From NCBI GenBank assembly GCA_964548225.1, contig CAZJQP010000053.1, positions 1 through 34,678 on the forward strand: DNA of 34,678 nt, in the 5' to 3' direction. The stretch comes from CALMEH01 sp964548225 (GTDB taxonomy: Bacteria > Acidobacteriota > Blastocatellia > Pyrinomonadales > Pyrinomonadaceae). The notes under the pieces were generated by a model. It ran no database searches, was not told where the DNA came from, and saw only the letters and a list, made by a program, of their open reading frames with translations. Each line of letters begins with the position of its first letter. The first letter of the stretch is position 1. Below, piece after piece: positions 1-8,478 of this stretch. Made by a program: the position numbers and the translations under genes.

Positions 1-2
1 TT

Positions 3-19
3 GCAAGCGGGACGCTTGC
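3..19. repeat. Short REP-like hairpin
   Basis: A perfect 7-bp stem (GCAAGCG / CGCTTGC) with a 3-nt GGA loop at the left edge of the window. It resembles small REP-type intergenic palindromes. No T-run follows, so a terminator role is not supported. A related GCAAGCG motif recurs in the element at 14621-14753. Confidence 0.5.
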
Positions 20-71
20 GCTCCAGTCGGTTTTTCTTATCCCGAACTGACGTTATTTTATGAATAATAAC

Positions 72-137
72 CACGAAAACACACGAAAACGCACGAAACA
101 GGTTGATTCTTTTTGTGTTTTTTCGTGTTCTTTCGTG
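72..137. repeat. CACGAAA inverted repeat
   Basis: Arms at 72-94 and 115-137 are inverted copies with about 19 of 23 positions matching. The left arm is itself a 10-bp tandem (CACGAAAACA-like, three units). It lies downstream of the minus-strand gene that stops at 232, in otherwise featureless DNA. It may act as a weak transcription barrier or be a dispersed intergenic repeat; no function is shown. Confidence 0.5.
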
Positions 138-231
138 ATTTTATCTTAAAAATAATTCTGTCTTGATACTTAAAAAGAGTTCAAGATAAATCCTGAACTC
201 TAAATTTGATTTTAAACAATTCTGAATAGTT

Positions 232-843
232 TTAGCCGTAGACAACGGCGGTGTTTGAATGACTGCTTTCTAAATCGCCGCGTTTGGCTTTGATGCGGTA
301 TTGGATTTTTACGCCGGGCGTTTGATTTTTGTGTTTGTAGGTTGAGCCTGTTACAGCATCAATCATTACCCAAGCGTCTGAATCGCCGATTTTGGCTTCG
401 ATAATAAACATCGTGCCTTGCCGGTTGCCGTTTCTGTTCCATTTCATCGAATTTATGCCGTCGGAAGTTCCCGTTGCCACTAAATCGGTTGGTATAAAAG
501 GCTGAACATTGCCGAAATTTCCCAGATTGATGCTTAATCCGAGTTCTTCCAAAATATTACCGGGCAAACCGTCAATTGCCTTAAAAGCATTGTTAAGCAG
601 ACCAATATCTTTGTTCAAATCTTTGCGTTCGTCTTTGACTAACGCTGTTTGCCCGACAGATTCTTCTTTCTTCTGCTGTTTCAATGCCAAATCAGCATTA
701 AATTGCGTTGCTTTTGTCTGTAAATTGGTAATTTGTCCGCCTGATAAATTAAGTAATGCCTTATAAAAATCAGCCTTGTTGATAAAATTTGCTAACCAAA
801 TAGCAAATTCCGCGTCGTTGGATGGATATATTTTGCTTGCCAT
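232..843 (-). CDS. Hypothetical protein with C-terminal beta-sandwich-like region
   Basis: About 203 residues. I do not recognise the family. The N-terminal two thirds look helical and polar, with a Lys/Gln/Glu-rich stretch that could form a coiled coil. The last 85 residues read like a fibronectin-III-type strand pattern (alternating hydrophobics, then VKIQYRIKAKRGD and a closing NTAVVYG). There is no signal peptide or membrane segment, so it is probably cytoplasmic or exported by a non-Sec route. An upstream in-frame GTG at 864 exists, but no ribosome site precedes it. The ATG at 843 has a GGAG at 859-862, about 15 nt upstream, which is long spacing but better than the alternative. It stands alone, transcribed leftward, with a large repeat-filled gap behind it. 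Confidence 0.65.
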   Translation of the reverse strand: MASKIYPSNDAEFAIWLANFINKADFYKALLNLSGGQITNLQTKATQFNADLALKQQKKEESVGQTALVKDERKDLNKDIGLLNNAFKAIDGLPGNILEELGLSINLGNFGNVQPFIPTDLVATGTSDGINSMKWNRNGNRQGTMFIIEAKIGDSDAWVMIDAVTGSTYKHKNQTPGVKIQYRIKAKRGDLESSHSNTAVVYG

Positions 844-1007
844 TGTGTTGTTTTTTTTCTCCACTTCAGAATTGAGATTTCGGAATCAGTTGGTAAAACT
901 TAAAATCCAACTCCAACAGCTTTTTAATTGCCCAAAAATAGTTTTTTGCCGGTAGTTGTTTCAAATCTCTAAAAAATTAGATAATTGCGAGCAAATTATT
1001 AATTATT

Positions 1008-1079
1008 AATTATCAAATATCAATTATTTTGTTCGTTTTTTATGTTTTATACCAACGATATAATTGATAATTGATAATT
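1008..1079. repeat. AT-rich inverted repeat
   Basis: Arms 1008-1027 and 1060-1079 are inverted copies (about 18 of 20 positions), built from AATTATCA/TGATAATT words. Similar AATTATCAATTATTC words recur at 5250-5290, so this is probably a dispersed low-complexity repeat rather than an operator. Confidence 0.5.
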
Positions 1080-1081
1080 GC

Positions 1082-1115
1082 CAATTAGTAATGTTGCGCT
1101 TTTTCTTACTAATTG
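1082..1115. repeat. 10-bp hairpin
   Basis: Perfect arms CAATTAGTAA (1082-1091) and TTACTAATTG (1106-1115) enclose a 14-nt loop. It sits directly after the preceding inverted repeat. No T-run follows in either direction. Confidence 0.45.
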
Positions 1116-1152
1116 TATTAGAGCATATTTTGAATGAGCGTCTGGCAAAAAT

Positions 1153-1228
1153 GGCAGAAACACGACTGTCAAGGAGTGTGTCAACACGCTCAACCAGCAA
1201 CACACTCCTTAACAGTCGTGTTTCTGCC
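1153..1228. repeat. Long palindrome with 29-bp stem
   Basis: Arms 1153-1181 and 1200-1228 match at 28 of 29 positions around an 18-nt loop. The stem contains AGAAACACGACTGT and AAGGAGTGTGT. It is large enough to fold as a strong RNA hairpin or extrude as a cruciform. With no coding capacity and a compact palindromic form it resembles a MITE or REP-type element. Confidence 0.65.
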
Positions 1229-1285
1229 CTTGCTTTCTAAACCTACACTCAACTCAAATCTGCTCTAGAATTTTAAAACATCTGC

Positions 1286-1432
1286 TTAGTGCAAAAAAGT
1301 TTTCTCTTAGTGCGAAAAAGTTTTTCCCTAACTAAAAACTATTTTTCTCTGTCAAAAAAAAGTTTTTCTCCATCGAAAAACTTTTATTCCCCAATTCTGA
1401 AAAGTTTTTAATCAACAAAAAACTGCTGTTAA
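1286..1432 (+). repeat. 21-bp-period degenerate tandem array (A)
   Basis: Seven consecutive 21-bp units with no indels, each with an A-tract then a T-tract around a central AGT or AAC (core AAAAAGTTTTTC). In one plus-strand frame the units translate to heptads such as LVRKSFS and LSKKSFS; two stop codons occur in the later units. Unit boundaries are 1286, 1307, 1328, 1349, 1370, 1391 and 1412. Decayed units may continue past 1432. It shares period and heptad layout with the arrays at 21656-21844 and 30276-30527. Confidence 0.7.
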
Positions 1433-1706
1433 CCAACTACAAACTTTTCAAAATCAAGCAACCGTTTATTTTGATGAGTAGAAAAAAATAAATGGTTGCT
1501 TTTACAAAAAATATTCAGGTGAAAAAAATTAATGAAATATTGGCAGGTTTGTTTTTCTTGAATCTGTTTATCAAAATTTTCCGAAATCTTTTTTGCTCGG
1601 TGTTCGTATAGAATTATTATCACTTTTTTGTGTGATAAAATAGACAATTTAATACTTGGGAAATCATTACTGAGCTATCGTAAAATTGCGCGACTTGTAA
1701 AATCTC

Positions 1707-1800
1707 CGTAAAACAGACTGTTAGTCTGTTTTAACTGTTAATTTTGACATCAAATTTGAGCTATTATCGAGTATTAAACAGACTAACAGTCTGTTTTACG
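1707..1800. repeat. Inverted pair of AAACAGACT palindromes
   Basis: Each copy (1707-1732 and 1775-1800) is itself near-palindromic: AAACAGACT, 3-nt spacer, AGTCTGTTT. The two copies are inverted relative to each other with 25 of 26 matches. They lie 50-140 bp upstream of the DUF305 gene, so a regulatory role is possible, but they equally fit a dispersed intergenic repeat. Confidence 0.55.
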
Positions 1801-1848
1801 ATTTGAAAATAATGTGAATTTATAAAATTATTGCCTAAATTAATTTTT

Positions 1849-2529
1849 ATGCCGCTTAGTAATGTTAGAAAATATATGCCGAAACAGTTAATTTTTTTTG
1901 CAGTCTTTTTTTTACTGCCGCTGAATGTTTTTGCACAGCAGGATTTGCCTGTGATTGTTCAGCCGGGTGCGCCGGGACAGGAAACAAAGGTTTTGCCTTC
2001 GACGACGAAAGCGAAATTGCCGCCTATTTCGCGTAAAGATGTCGAATTTATGCAAGGAATGATTCATCATCATTCGCAAGCAGTCGAGATGACGGCTTTG
2101 ATTGAAGCGCGGACGGAAAATAAAGCAGTTCGCCTTTTGGGTGCGCGAATCAGTCAATCACAATCGGACGAAATGAATTTTATGAAGCGTTGGCTCGAAA
2201 TTCGCGGCGAAAAAACTTCGATGGAAATGTCCGAAGATATGGACGGAATGGATATGTCGAATCATAAACACCACGAAATGCTGATGCCCGGAATGTTGAC
2301 GAAAAAACAAATGGACGCGCTGAAAAATGCAAAAGGCGCAGAATTTGATAAATTGTTTCTGGCAGGAATGATTCAGCATCACAAAGGCGCGTTGGTGATG
2401 GTCGAAGAACTTTTTAAAACCACGGGCGCGGGACAAGATGCCGAGATTTTTAATTTCGCCACCGACGTTGACAGCGGACAACGCGCCGAAATCAGAATTA
2501 TGCAAACTTTATTAGAGGAAAAACCGTAA
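1849..2529 (+). CDS. DUF305 family secreted protein
   Basis: About 226 residues. A hydrophobic leader ends near VFAQQ, a plausible signal-peptidase site. Two metal-site-like segments typical of DUF305 follow: MIHHHSQAVEM (around residues 71-81) and MIQHHKGALVMVEEL (around 174-188), giving the two-fold helical bundle of the family. A Met/His/Asp-rich linker (MEMSEDMDGMDM, then NHKHHEM) suggests binding of a soft metal such as copper; that is inference. A TTG at 1831 and an ATG at 1876 are alternative starts. The ATG at 1876 also gives a good signal peptide, and none of the three has a clear ribosome site. The next gene follows after 10 nt, so the two are probably co-transcribed. Confidence 0.85.
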   Translation: MPLSNVRKYMPKQLIFFAVFFLLPLNVFAQQDLPVIVQPGAPGQETKVLPSTTKAKLPPISRKDVEFMQGMIHHHSQAVEMTALIEARTENKAVRLLGARISQSQSDEMNFMKRWLEIRGEKTSMEMSEDMDGMDMSNHKHHEMLMPGMLTKKQMDALKNAKGAEFDKLFLAGMIQHHKGALVMVEELFKTTGAGQDAEIFNFATDVDSGQRAEIRIMQTLLEEKP

Positions 2530-2539
2530 AAATACCATT

Positions 2540-4462
2540 ATGAATCGAATCAAATCTATTACTTGCCTTTTTATTATCGCTTTTTTTGTTTCAGGAACTT
2601 TTTTTGCCATTGAAACTTTTGCTCAAACCAAACAGCTTCCGGCTGGAATGAAAGGTTCAAATGTTGATGATCCGCGTGCAAAACTTAAACCCGGTTTATG
2701 GGATGCCGGTGAAGCGGCTTTTGGGATTAAGCATCTGTTATTGCTCAAAAAACCCGAAGCCTTTCAGCTTGGCACGGACGATGTGGATAATCCGAAGGTG
2801 CAAAATACCTTGAAACTCCTCGGCGTGTCCGATACTTCGCAGTTTCCGAAAGAATTTCAGCTTGTTTTTGCTCAACTTGCATTCTCCAATTCGGATATTG
2901 CGTTTCAAGGCAATCATCTCTTTCTGGGAAATTTTTACGGCGTGAATATCTTTGATATTTCTAAACCCGCAGAAACTAAATTGCTGACCTCGATGGTTTG
3001 TCCGGGCGGTCAGGGCGATGTTTCGGTTTATAAAAATCTGATGTTTATGTCGGTCGAAATGCCAAACGGACGGCTCGATTGCGGTGTGCAAGGTTTTCCG
3101 CCCGTGCCTCTGCCGACTGATGGAACAGAACCTAAGCCCGATGTCCAAAAAGACCGTTTTCGCGGTGTGCGAATCTTCGATATTTCCGACATCCGAAGCC
3201 CGAAACAAGTCGGCGCAGTGCAAACCTGCCGCGGCTCGCATACGCACACGCTCGTTACCGATAAAAATGATAAAAACAACGTCTATATCTATGTTTCGGG
3301 AACTTCTTTTGTTCGTCCGGGTGAAGAACTCGCCGGATGCTCCGACGGTTTGCCCGATAAAAACCCGAAAACATCTCTTTTCAGCATTGACGTGATTAAA
3401 GTTCCGGTTGCCGCACCGCAGGAAGCGAAAATCGTTTCGAGTCCGCGTGTGTTTATGGATTCGAGAACAGGCGTTATCAATAGTTTGAATGACGGCGGTT
3501 CACACGATGGCAACGGTAGAGTTCAAGAATCCGACCAATGCCACGATATTACCGTTTATTCGGAAATCGGACTTGCCGCCGGCGCGTGTTCCGGCAACGG
3601 AATTATTCTTGACATTAAAGATCCGGCGAATCCGAAGCGTATTGATGCAGTCAATGATCCTAATTATTCTTACTGGCACTCTGCGGCGTTTTCCAATGAC
3701 GGAAAAAAAGTTGTCTTTACGGACGAATGGGGCGGCGGAATGGGCGCACGTTGCCGCGAAAACGACCCGAATGTTTGGGGCGCAAACGCGCTCTTTAACC
3801 TTGAAAACAATAAACTTAAATTTGCAAGTTATTATAAAATGCCTGCCGCACAAGGAGAAAGCGAAAACTGTGTTGCACACAACGGTTCGTTGATTCCTGT
3901 TCCGGGAAGAGACCTTAAAGTTCAGGCGTGGTATCAAGGCGGCATTTCGATTATGGATTTTACCGACGAAAAGACCCCCAAAGAAATCGCTTACTTTGAC
4001 CGCGGAGCGATTAACCCCAATATGGTTATTTTAGGCGGAAGTTGGTCGGCATATTGGTTTAACGGAAATATTTACAGTTCGGAAATTGCCCGCGGTTTGG
4101 ACGTTTTTGAACTTGAGCCTTCAAAATATCTGACACAAAACGAAATTGATGCCGCAAAATCAGTTCAAGTCGGTGAATTGAACGTGCAGAATCAACAAAA
4201 ATTTGTTTTTTCAAATAAATTAGTTGTCGCTAAGGCTTACATTGACCAGCTTGAGCGTTCGCAAGCAATGCCAAACGAACAGATAGCAAGTCTTCGTGAT
4301 GCAATTAAAAGTGCGGAAACTTCAAATCTAAATAAAAAAGATGCTAAATTGCTCAAAACTTTTGCAAAATCATTGGAGAAAAACGCCGCATCAGCCAAAA
4401 ACTCCGGCGACTCGACTCGAATGCGAGCTTTGGCAATGATTCTGAAGAATCCCGTAGCTTAA
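2540..4462 (+). CDS. Secreted LVIVD-repeat / beta-propeller-like protein
   Basis: 640 residues. Signal peptide (MNRIKSITCLFIIAFF, cleavage near TFAQ). Repeats of the form xVxIFDISxPxxPK (for example GVNIFDISKPAE and GVRIFDISDIRSPK) and GGISIMDFTDEKTPK are the LVIVD pattern expected to fold as a beta-propeller. Conserved-looking His and Cys clusters (GSHTHTLV, DQCHDITVY, YWHSAAFSNDGK, ENCVAHNGS) could form a metal site on the propeller face. The last 110 residues are charged and helical. It lies between DUF305 and dienelactone hydrolase genes, 10 nt after the first and 2 nt before the second, implying one operon. The periplasmic or surface function is unknown. Confidence 0.75.
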   Translation: MNRIKSITCLFIIAFFVSGTFFAIETFAQTKQLPAGMKGSNVDDPRAKLKPGLWDAGEAAFGIKHLLLLKKPEAFQLGTDDVDNPKVQNTLKLLGVSDTSQFPKEFQLVFAQLAFSNSDIAFQGNHLFLGNFYGVNIFDISKPAETKLLTSMVCPGGQGDVSVYKNLMFMSVEMPNGRLDCGVQGFPPVPLPTDGTEPKPDVQKDRFRGVRIFDISDIRSPKQVGAVQTCRGSHTHTLVTDKNDKNNVYIYVSGTSFVRPGEELAGCSDGLPDKNPKTSLFSIDVIKVPVAAPQEAKIVSSPRVFMDSRTGVINSLNDGGSHDGNGRVQESDQCHDITVYSEIGLAAGACSGNGIILDIKDPANPKRIDAVNDPNYSYWHSAAFSNDGKKVVFTDEWGGGMGARCRENDPNVWGANALFNLENNKLKFASYYKMPAAQGESENCVAHNGSLIPVPGRDLKVQAWYQGGISIMDFTDEKTPKEIAYFDRGAINPNMVILGGSWSAYWFNGNIYSSEIARGLDVFELEPSKYLTQNEIDAAKSVQVGELNVQNQQKFVFSNKLVVAKAYIDQLERSQAMPNEQIASLRDAIKSAETSNLNKKDAKLLKTFAKSLEKNAASAKNSGDSTRMRALAMILKNPVA

Positions 4463-4464
4463 AG

Positions 4465-5181
4465 ATGATTAAAACAGAAACAATTATTTACGGCGATTCC
4501 GAAAATGAATTTCGCGGCAAAATTTGTTTTGACGACCGGAACTCCGCACCCAAAGCCGGAGTTCTGGTCGTTCATACCATTCGGGGATGCACGGATTTTG
4601 AAACCGAAAAAGCACAGGAATTGGCAAAAATAGGTTACGTTGGCTTTGCCGTTGATATGTATGGCAACGGACGCAACAGTAACAACTCCGAAAAAGCGCG
4701 TGTTTGGATGGATGAATTGAACAACAACCGAAATTTGTTGCTCAAAAGAGCTTCGCTTGCGCTCGAAACTTTGAAAAATCACCCTGAAGTTGATGAATCG
4801 AAAACAGGTGCAATCGGTTTTTGTTTCGGCGGCAAATGCGTTTTGGATTTAGCGCGGGCAGGCGCGGAATTTCGTGGCGCGGTTTCGTTTCACGGCGTTT
4901 ATGACAAACCGGAAGGCTTGGAAAATAATTCGCCGATCAAATCTTCCGTTCTCGTCTTGCACGGTTGGGACGATCCGTTAAATCCGCCATCGTCAACAGT
5001 CGCCCTCGCCGAAGAATTAACGGCGCGAAACGCCGATTGGCAAATTCTTTCATTAGGTCAAACCGGACACGCATTTACAAATCCGACTGCAAATATGCCG
5101 GAACGCGGTTTAATTTACAATGAACTTTCAAACCGTCGGGCGTGGGTTGTGATGCGTAACTTTTTTGAAGAGATTTTTTAA
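4465..5181 (+). CDS. Dienelactone hydrolase family protein
   Basis: 238 residues, the usual DLH length. Alpha/beta-hydrolase fold with the family nucleophile elbow GFCFGGKC (Cys120), an acid in HGWDDPLNPP (Asp169/170) and the histidine in TGHAFTNP (His202), giving a Cys-Asp-His triad. There is no signal peptide, so it is cytoplasmic, unlike its two upstream partners. Members hydrolyse lactones and small esters; the substrate cannot be read from sequence. The start codon is 2 nt after the preceding stop, supporting translational coupling. The stop is followed by AT-rich DNA and then the convergent uvrA. Confidence 0.88.
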   Translation: MIKTETIIYGDSENEFRGKICFDDRNSAPKAGVLVVHTIRGCTDFETEKAQELAKIGYVGFAVDMYGNGRNSNNSEKARVWMDELNNNRNLLLKRASLALETLKNHPEVDESKTGAIGFCFGGKCVLDLARAGAEFRGAVSFHGVYDKPEGLENNSPIKSSVLVLHGWDDPLNPPSSTVALAEELTARNADWQILSLGQTGHAFTNPTANMPERGLIYNELSNRRAWVVMRNFFEEIF

Positions 5182-5341
5182 TTTCAACCGCTTTCTTGTT
5201 CAAATCCTCTCTAAATTGAAATTTGATAACTGTTCCGTAAATAAACGCAAATTATCAATTATTCATTATCAACTTTCAATTATTCCGTTTGGTTTTATAA
5301 TCATTTATTTGTGTCCGAATACAAATGATAATTTAGTCCAA
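5182..5341. other. Convergent intergenic region without a strong terminator
   Basis: 160 bp of AT-rich DNA between the dienelactone hydrolase and uvrA stops. AATTATCA-type words like those at 1008-1079 recur, and AAATTATCA near 5251 is the inverse of TGATAATTT near 5326. No GC-rich stem with a T-run is seen. Confidence 0.5.
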
Positions 5342-8152
5342 TTAATTCAGAACTGACTTTAAGGCTTTCCCTGTGTAAGATTTTCGCACCCGCGAAACTT
5401 CTTCGGGCGTTCCTTGTGCGACAATTTTCCCGCCGTCCGCGCCGCCTTCGGGTCCTAAATCTATAATGTAATCGGCTGATTTAATGACATCGAGATTATG
5501 TTCAATGACGATGACCGTGTTGCCCGTGTCAACTAATTTTTGGAGAACGTCAAGCAGTTTGTGAACGTCCGCAAAATGCAGTCCGGTTGTCGGTTCGTCT
5601 AAAATATAAATCGTTTTTCCCGTAGCGCGTTTTGACAATTCTTTCGCAAGTTTGATGCGTTGCGCTTCGCCGCCGCTCAGAGTCGTGGAAGATTGTCCGA
5701 TTTTAATGTAACCAAGCCCGACATCGAGCAGAGTTTGAAGTTTTTGTTTGATATTCGGAATATTTTCGAGAATCGGAAGTGCATCTTCAATTGTTGTATC
5801 CAATAAATTTGCAATCGAAAGACCTTTATATTTTACCGCCAAAGTTTCACGATTATATCTTGCCCCGCGGCAAACATCGCAAAGCACATAAACATCAGGC
5901 AGAAAATTCATTTCGATGCGCTTCATTCCGTCGCCTTCACAGGCTTCGCAACGTCCGCCTTTGACGTTGAAAGAAAATCTTCCGGCTTTGTAGCCGCGTT
6001 CACGAGATTCGGGAAGCATTGCATAAAGTTCACGAATCGGTGTAAAAAGTCCGGTGTAAGTTGCAGGGTTCGAGCGCGGTGTTCTGCCAATTGGCGATTG
6101 GTCAATTTCGATGATTTTATCAACTGCATCCAAACCTTCAATCGAATCGTGTTCGAGCGGTTGCGTTGCTGATTTATAAATATGTTTTGCCAAAGCCGGA
6201 TATAAAATTTCGCCAACGAGCGTTGATTTTCCGCTTCCCGACACGCCTGTTACGACCGTTAAAAGTCCGAGCGGAAATCGCGCATCAATATTTTTCAAAT
6301 TATGCGCCCGTGCGCCTTTGACCGTGATGTTTTCGCCGTTGGCAATTCTGCGCCATTCGGGAATTTCAATTTTCAAATCGCCTTTGAGATATTTTCCTGT
6401 CAAAGATTCTTTTGAATTGGCAATGTCCTTCGGCGTTCCGACGGCGATAACTTCCCCGCCGTGTGTTCCCGCAAGAGGTCCTAAATCCACCACATAATCG
6501 GCTTTTTCGATGGTTTCTTCGTCGTGTTCGACAACCAAAACCGTATTGCCTAAATCTCTGAGTTGATGCAAAGTTTCCAGAAGTTTTTGATTATCTCGCG
6601 GATGAAGTCCAATTGAAGGTTCGTCCAAAACATACAAAACACCGCGCAAAGACGAACCGATTTGCGTCGCAAGGCGAATGCGTTGCCCTTCGCCGCCCGA
6701 AAGCGTTGCCGAACTTCTATCAAGCGTCAAATAACCCAAACCGACCGAATTTAAAAACCGCAGACGGTCTTTGATTTCGCGCAAAACGAGTCCGGCAATT
6801 TTTTCTTCACGCTGGTTTAGCTCAATTTCATTAAATTTTTCAAGCGCAGATTCAATCGGAAGTTCCGTATAATCGCCGATGCCAAGCCCGCCGACTTTGA
6901 CCGCCAAACTTTCGGGTTGCAGACGTTTTCCATTGCATTCGGGACAATTTTGCGGCGAAATAAATTCAGCCAAACCGATTCTGACCTTTTCCGACGATGA
7001 ATTGTGCAATCTTTCCCGCAAAAACCGCACTGCGCCTTTCCAGTCCGAATCGTAAAACTTATCGCCCCATTTCATCGGAACTTTGCCGACAATGCCTTGA
7101 AAAAATGCGTCGCGGATATTTTCAGGCAATTCCTTAAATGTTGTGTTTTCAGTAGTTTGAAATTTATATTTTTTGATTATGGCATCAAGCGCAGTTTTCA
7201 AAACAGTCGAAGCCATTTTGTCAATTCCATCAAGAAACGGCTGTTTTTTGATTGGCAATTCCACATCCGCGACAAGTTTTTTCGGGTCAGCTTCGGCGAC
7301 AATGCCGATGCCGTTGCATTTCTTACACGCGCCGAAACTCGAATTAAACGAAAATGAACGCGGCTCAAGTGTCGGAATATTCACGCCGCAATTCACGCAC
7401 GCCATTTTTTCCGAATAAAGTTTTTCTTCGCCGTCAATAATCGAAATCAAAACCGCGCCGCCCGTCAATTTCAAAGCCGTTTTGACCGATTCGGTCAAGC
7501 GTTCTTTCACGCCGTTTTTTATCAATAATCTATCAACGACAACCTCAATCGTATGATTTTTGCGTTTGTCGAGCCGAATTTCTTCGTCCAAAGCGCGAAG
7601 CACACCATCAATCCGAGCGCGAATAAACCCGTCTTTGTTGAGTTTTTCGAGTTCTTTCTTAAATTCGCCTTTGCGCCCGCGCACAATCGGCGCAAGAATC
7701 ATCACTCGTTCGCCTTCGGGCAAATCCAAAATGTTGGCGACAATTTGCTCAAACGATTGCCGCGTAATCGCCTCGCCGCAAATCTGGCAATGCGGTTGCC
7801 CGATTGATGAAAAAAGCAGACGCAAATAATCATAAATTTCCGTAACCGTCCCGACAGTCGAGCGCGGTGAACGCGAAACCGTTTTTTGCTCAATCGAAAT
7901 CGCCGGACTCAAACCTTCAACCGAATCAACATCCGGCTTTTCGAGTTGGTCGAGAAATTGTCTCGCGTATGCAGACAAAGATTCGACGTAACGGCGTTGA
8001 CCTTCGGCATAAATCGTGTCAAAAGCGAGCGAAGATTTACCCGAACCGCTCAAGCCCGTGATGACGGTAAAAGAATCACGCGGAATTTCGACATTGATAT
8101 TTTTAAGATTATGCTGACGTGCGCCGCGAATGGTGATTTGTTTAATGCTCAT
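5342..8152 (-). CDS. uvrA: Excinuclease ABC subunit A
   Basis: 936 residues, normal for UvrA. This is the damage-recognition ATPase of nucleotide excision repair; it loads UvrB at lesions. Two ABC modules are visible: Walker A GLSGSGKSSLAF (residues 33-44) and GVSGSGKSTLVGE in the C-terminal half; signatures LSGGEGQRIRLA and LSGGEAQRIKLA; Walker B VLDEPSIGLHPRD and ILDEPTTGLHFAD. Zinc-site cysteines occur in CVNCG...CKKCNG and CEACEGDG...CDVCRG. No truncation or missing key residue. It is the last gene of a minus-strand run, 79 bp after a small membrane protein gene. A candidate promoter lies at 8195-8223. No SOS box was recognised. Confidence 0.98.
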   Translation of the reverse strand: MSIKQITIRGARQHNLKNINVEIPRDSFTVITGLSGSGKSSLAFDTIYAEGQRRYVESLSAYARQFLDQLEKPDVDSVEGLSPAISIEQKTVSRSPRSTVGTVTEIYDYLRLLFSSIGQPHCQICGEAITRQSFEQIVANILDLPEGERVMILAPIVRGRKGEFKKELEKLNKDGFIRARIDGVLRALDEEIRLDKRKNHTIEVVVDRLLIKNGVKERLTESVKTALKLTGGAVLISIIDGEEKLYSEKMACVNCGVNIPTLEPRSFSFNSSFGACKKCNGIGIVAEADPKKLVADVELPIKKQPFLDGIDKMASTVLKTALDAIIKKYKFQTTENTTFKELPENIRDAFFQGIVGKVPMKWGDKFYDSDWKGAVRFLRERLHNSSSEKVRIGLAEFISPQNCPECNGKRLQPESLAVKVGGLGIGDYTELPIESALEKFNEIELNQREEKIAGLVLREIKDRLRFLNSVGLGYLTLDRSSATLSGGEGQRIRLATQIGSSLRGVLYVLDEPSIGLHPRDNQKLLETLHQLRDLGNTVLVVEHDEETIEKADYVVDLGPLAGTHGGEVIAVGTPKDIANSKESLTGKYLKGDLKIEIPEWRRIANGENITVKGARAHNLKNIDARFPLGLLTVVTGVSGSGKSTLVGEILYPALAKHIYKSATQPLEHDSIEGLDAVDKIIEIDQSPIGRTPRSNPATYTGLFTPIRELYAMLPESRERGYKAGRFSFNVKGGRCEACEGDGMKRIEMNFLPDVYVLCDVCRGARYNRETLAVKYKGLSIANLLDTTIEDALPILENIPNIKQKLQTLLDVGLGYIKIGQSSTTLSGGEAQRIKLAKELSKRATGKTIYILDEPTTGLHFADVHKLLDVLQKLVDTGNTVIVIEHNLDVIKSADYIIDLGPEGGADGGKIVAQGTPEEVSRVRKSYTGKALKSVLN

Positions 8153-8194
8153 TGTGTCTTACGGATAAAATATGCGCCGATGGCAGAAACGATT

Positions 8195-8223
8195 ATTTTA
8201 CCAATTCAAAACGAGCAACGCAA
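8195..8223 (-). promoter_or_regulatory. Candidate sigma70 promoter for uvrA
   Basis: On the minus strand, TTGCGT (8218-8223) and TAAAAT (8195-8200) are separated by 17 bp, about 40 bp upstream of the uvrA ATG. The -10 matches 5 of 6 consensus positions and the -35 only 3 of 6, so support is modest. Confidence 0.3.
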
Positions 8224-8231
8224 AGATGGTT

Positions 8232-8471
8232 TCAGCCGAGTTTTTCGTTGACGAAAGTAAATATTGCGGTGGCAACGCTGACCACAATGAAAGTTGCAAT
8301 CGCCCGCCAAACCGCATCTGATTTTGTAAATTCCCAAATCGCCAAAATACACAAAACCGTGCAGAAAACGAGTGAAATTGTGATGACAAGAAAAGCAATC
8401 CAACGGACTAATTTCGGATTGACCACACCTTTTGATTCAGACTTTGGTTTTAAGGATTTTTCTTCGTCCAT
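8232..8471 (-). CDS. Small two-helix membrane protein
   Basis: About 79 residues from the ATG at 8471. A longer reading to 8510 would overlap the upstream gene and lacks support. A charged N-terminus (MDEEKSLKPKSESKG) is followed by two hydrophobic segments (around LVRWIAFLVITISLVFC and AIATFIVVSVATAIFTF), so it is probably an inner-membrane hairpin. It starts 7 nt after the YeiH-family stop codon, implying co-transcription. I do not recognise the family. No Shine-Dalgarno is visible. A TATAAT at 8478-8483 overlaps the upstream stop and may be coincidence. Confidence 0.6.
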   Translation of the reverse strand: MDEEKSLKPKSESKGVVNPKLVRWIAFLVITISLVFCTVLCILAIWEFTKSDAVWRAIATFIVVSVATAIFTFVNEKLG

Positions 8472-8478
8472 TTTTTGA

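Larger units (their letters stand above)
844..1848. other. 1-kb intergenic region, repeat-dense, no credible gene
   Basis: No convincing ORF lies between the divergent genes at 843 and 1849. The 72-codon minus-strand ORF at 1429-1647 is low-complexity and overlaps array units. The region holds five separate structures listed individually: an AT-rich inverted repeat (1008-1079), a 10-bp hairpin (1082-1115), a 29-bp-stem palindrome (1153-1228), a 21-bp-period array (1286-1432) and an inverted pair of AAACAGACT palindromes (1707-1800). Promoters for both flanking genes should lie here, but I could not place them with confidence. Confidence 0.7.

Noticed and set aside
1429..1647. 72-codon minus-strand ORF in the repeat-rich gap
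   Set aside because: Low complexity, no ribosome site, and overlaps decayed array units; no family resemblance.
5165..5356. 63-codon ORF after the dienelactone hydrolase
   Set aside because: Low-complexity AT-rich translation overlapping both flanking genes; no support.
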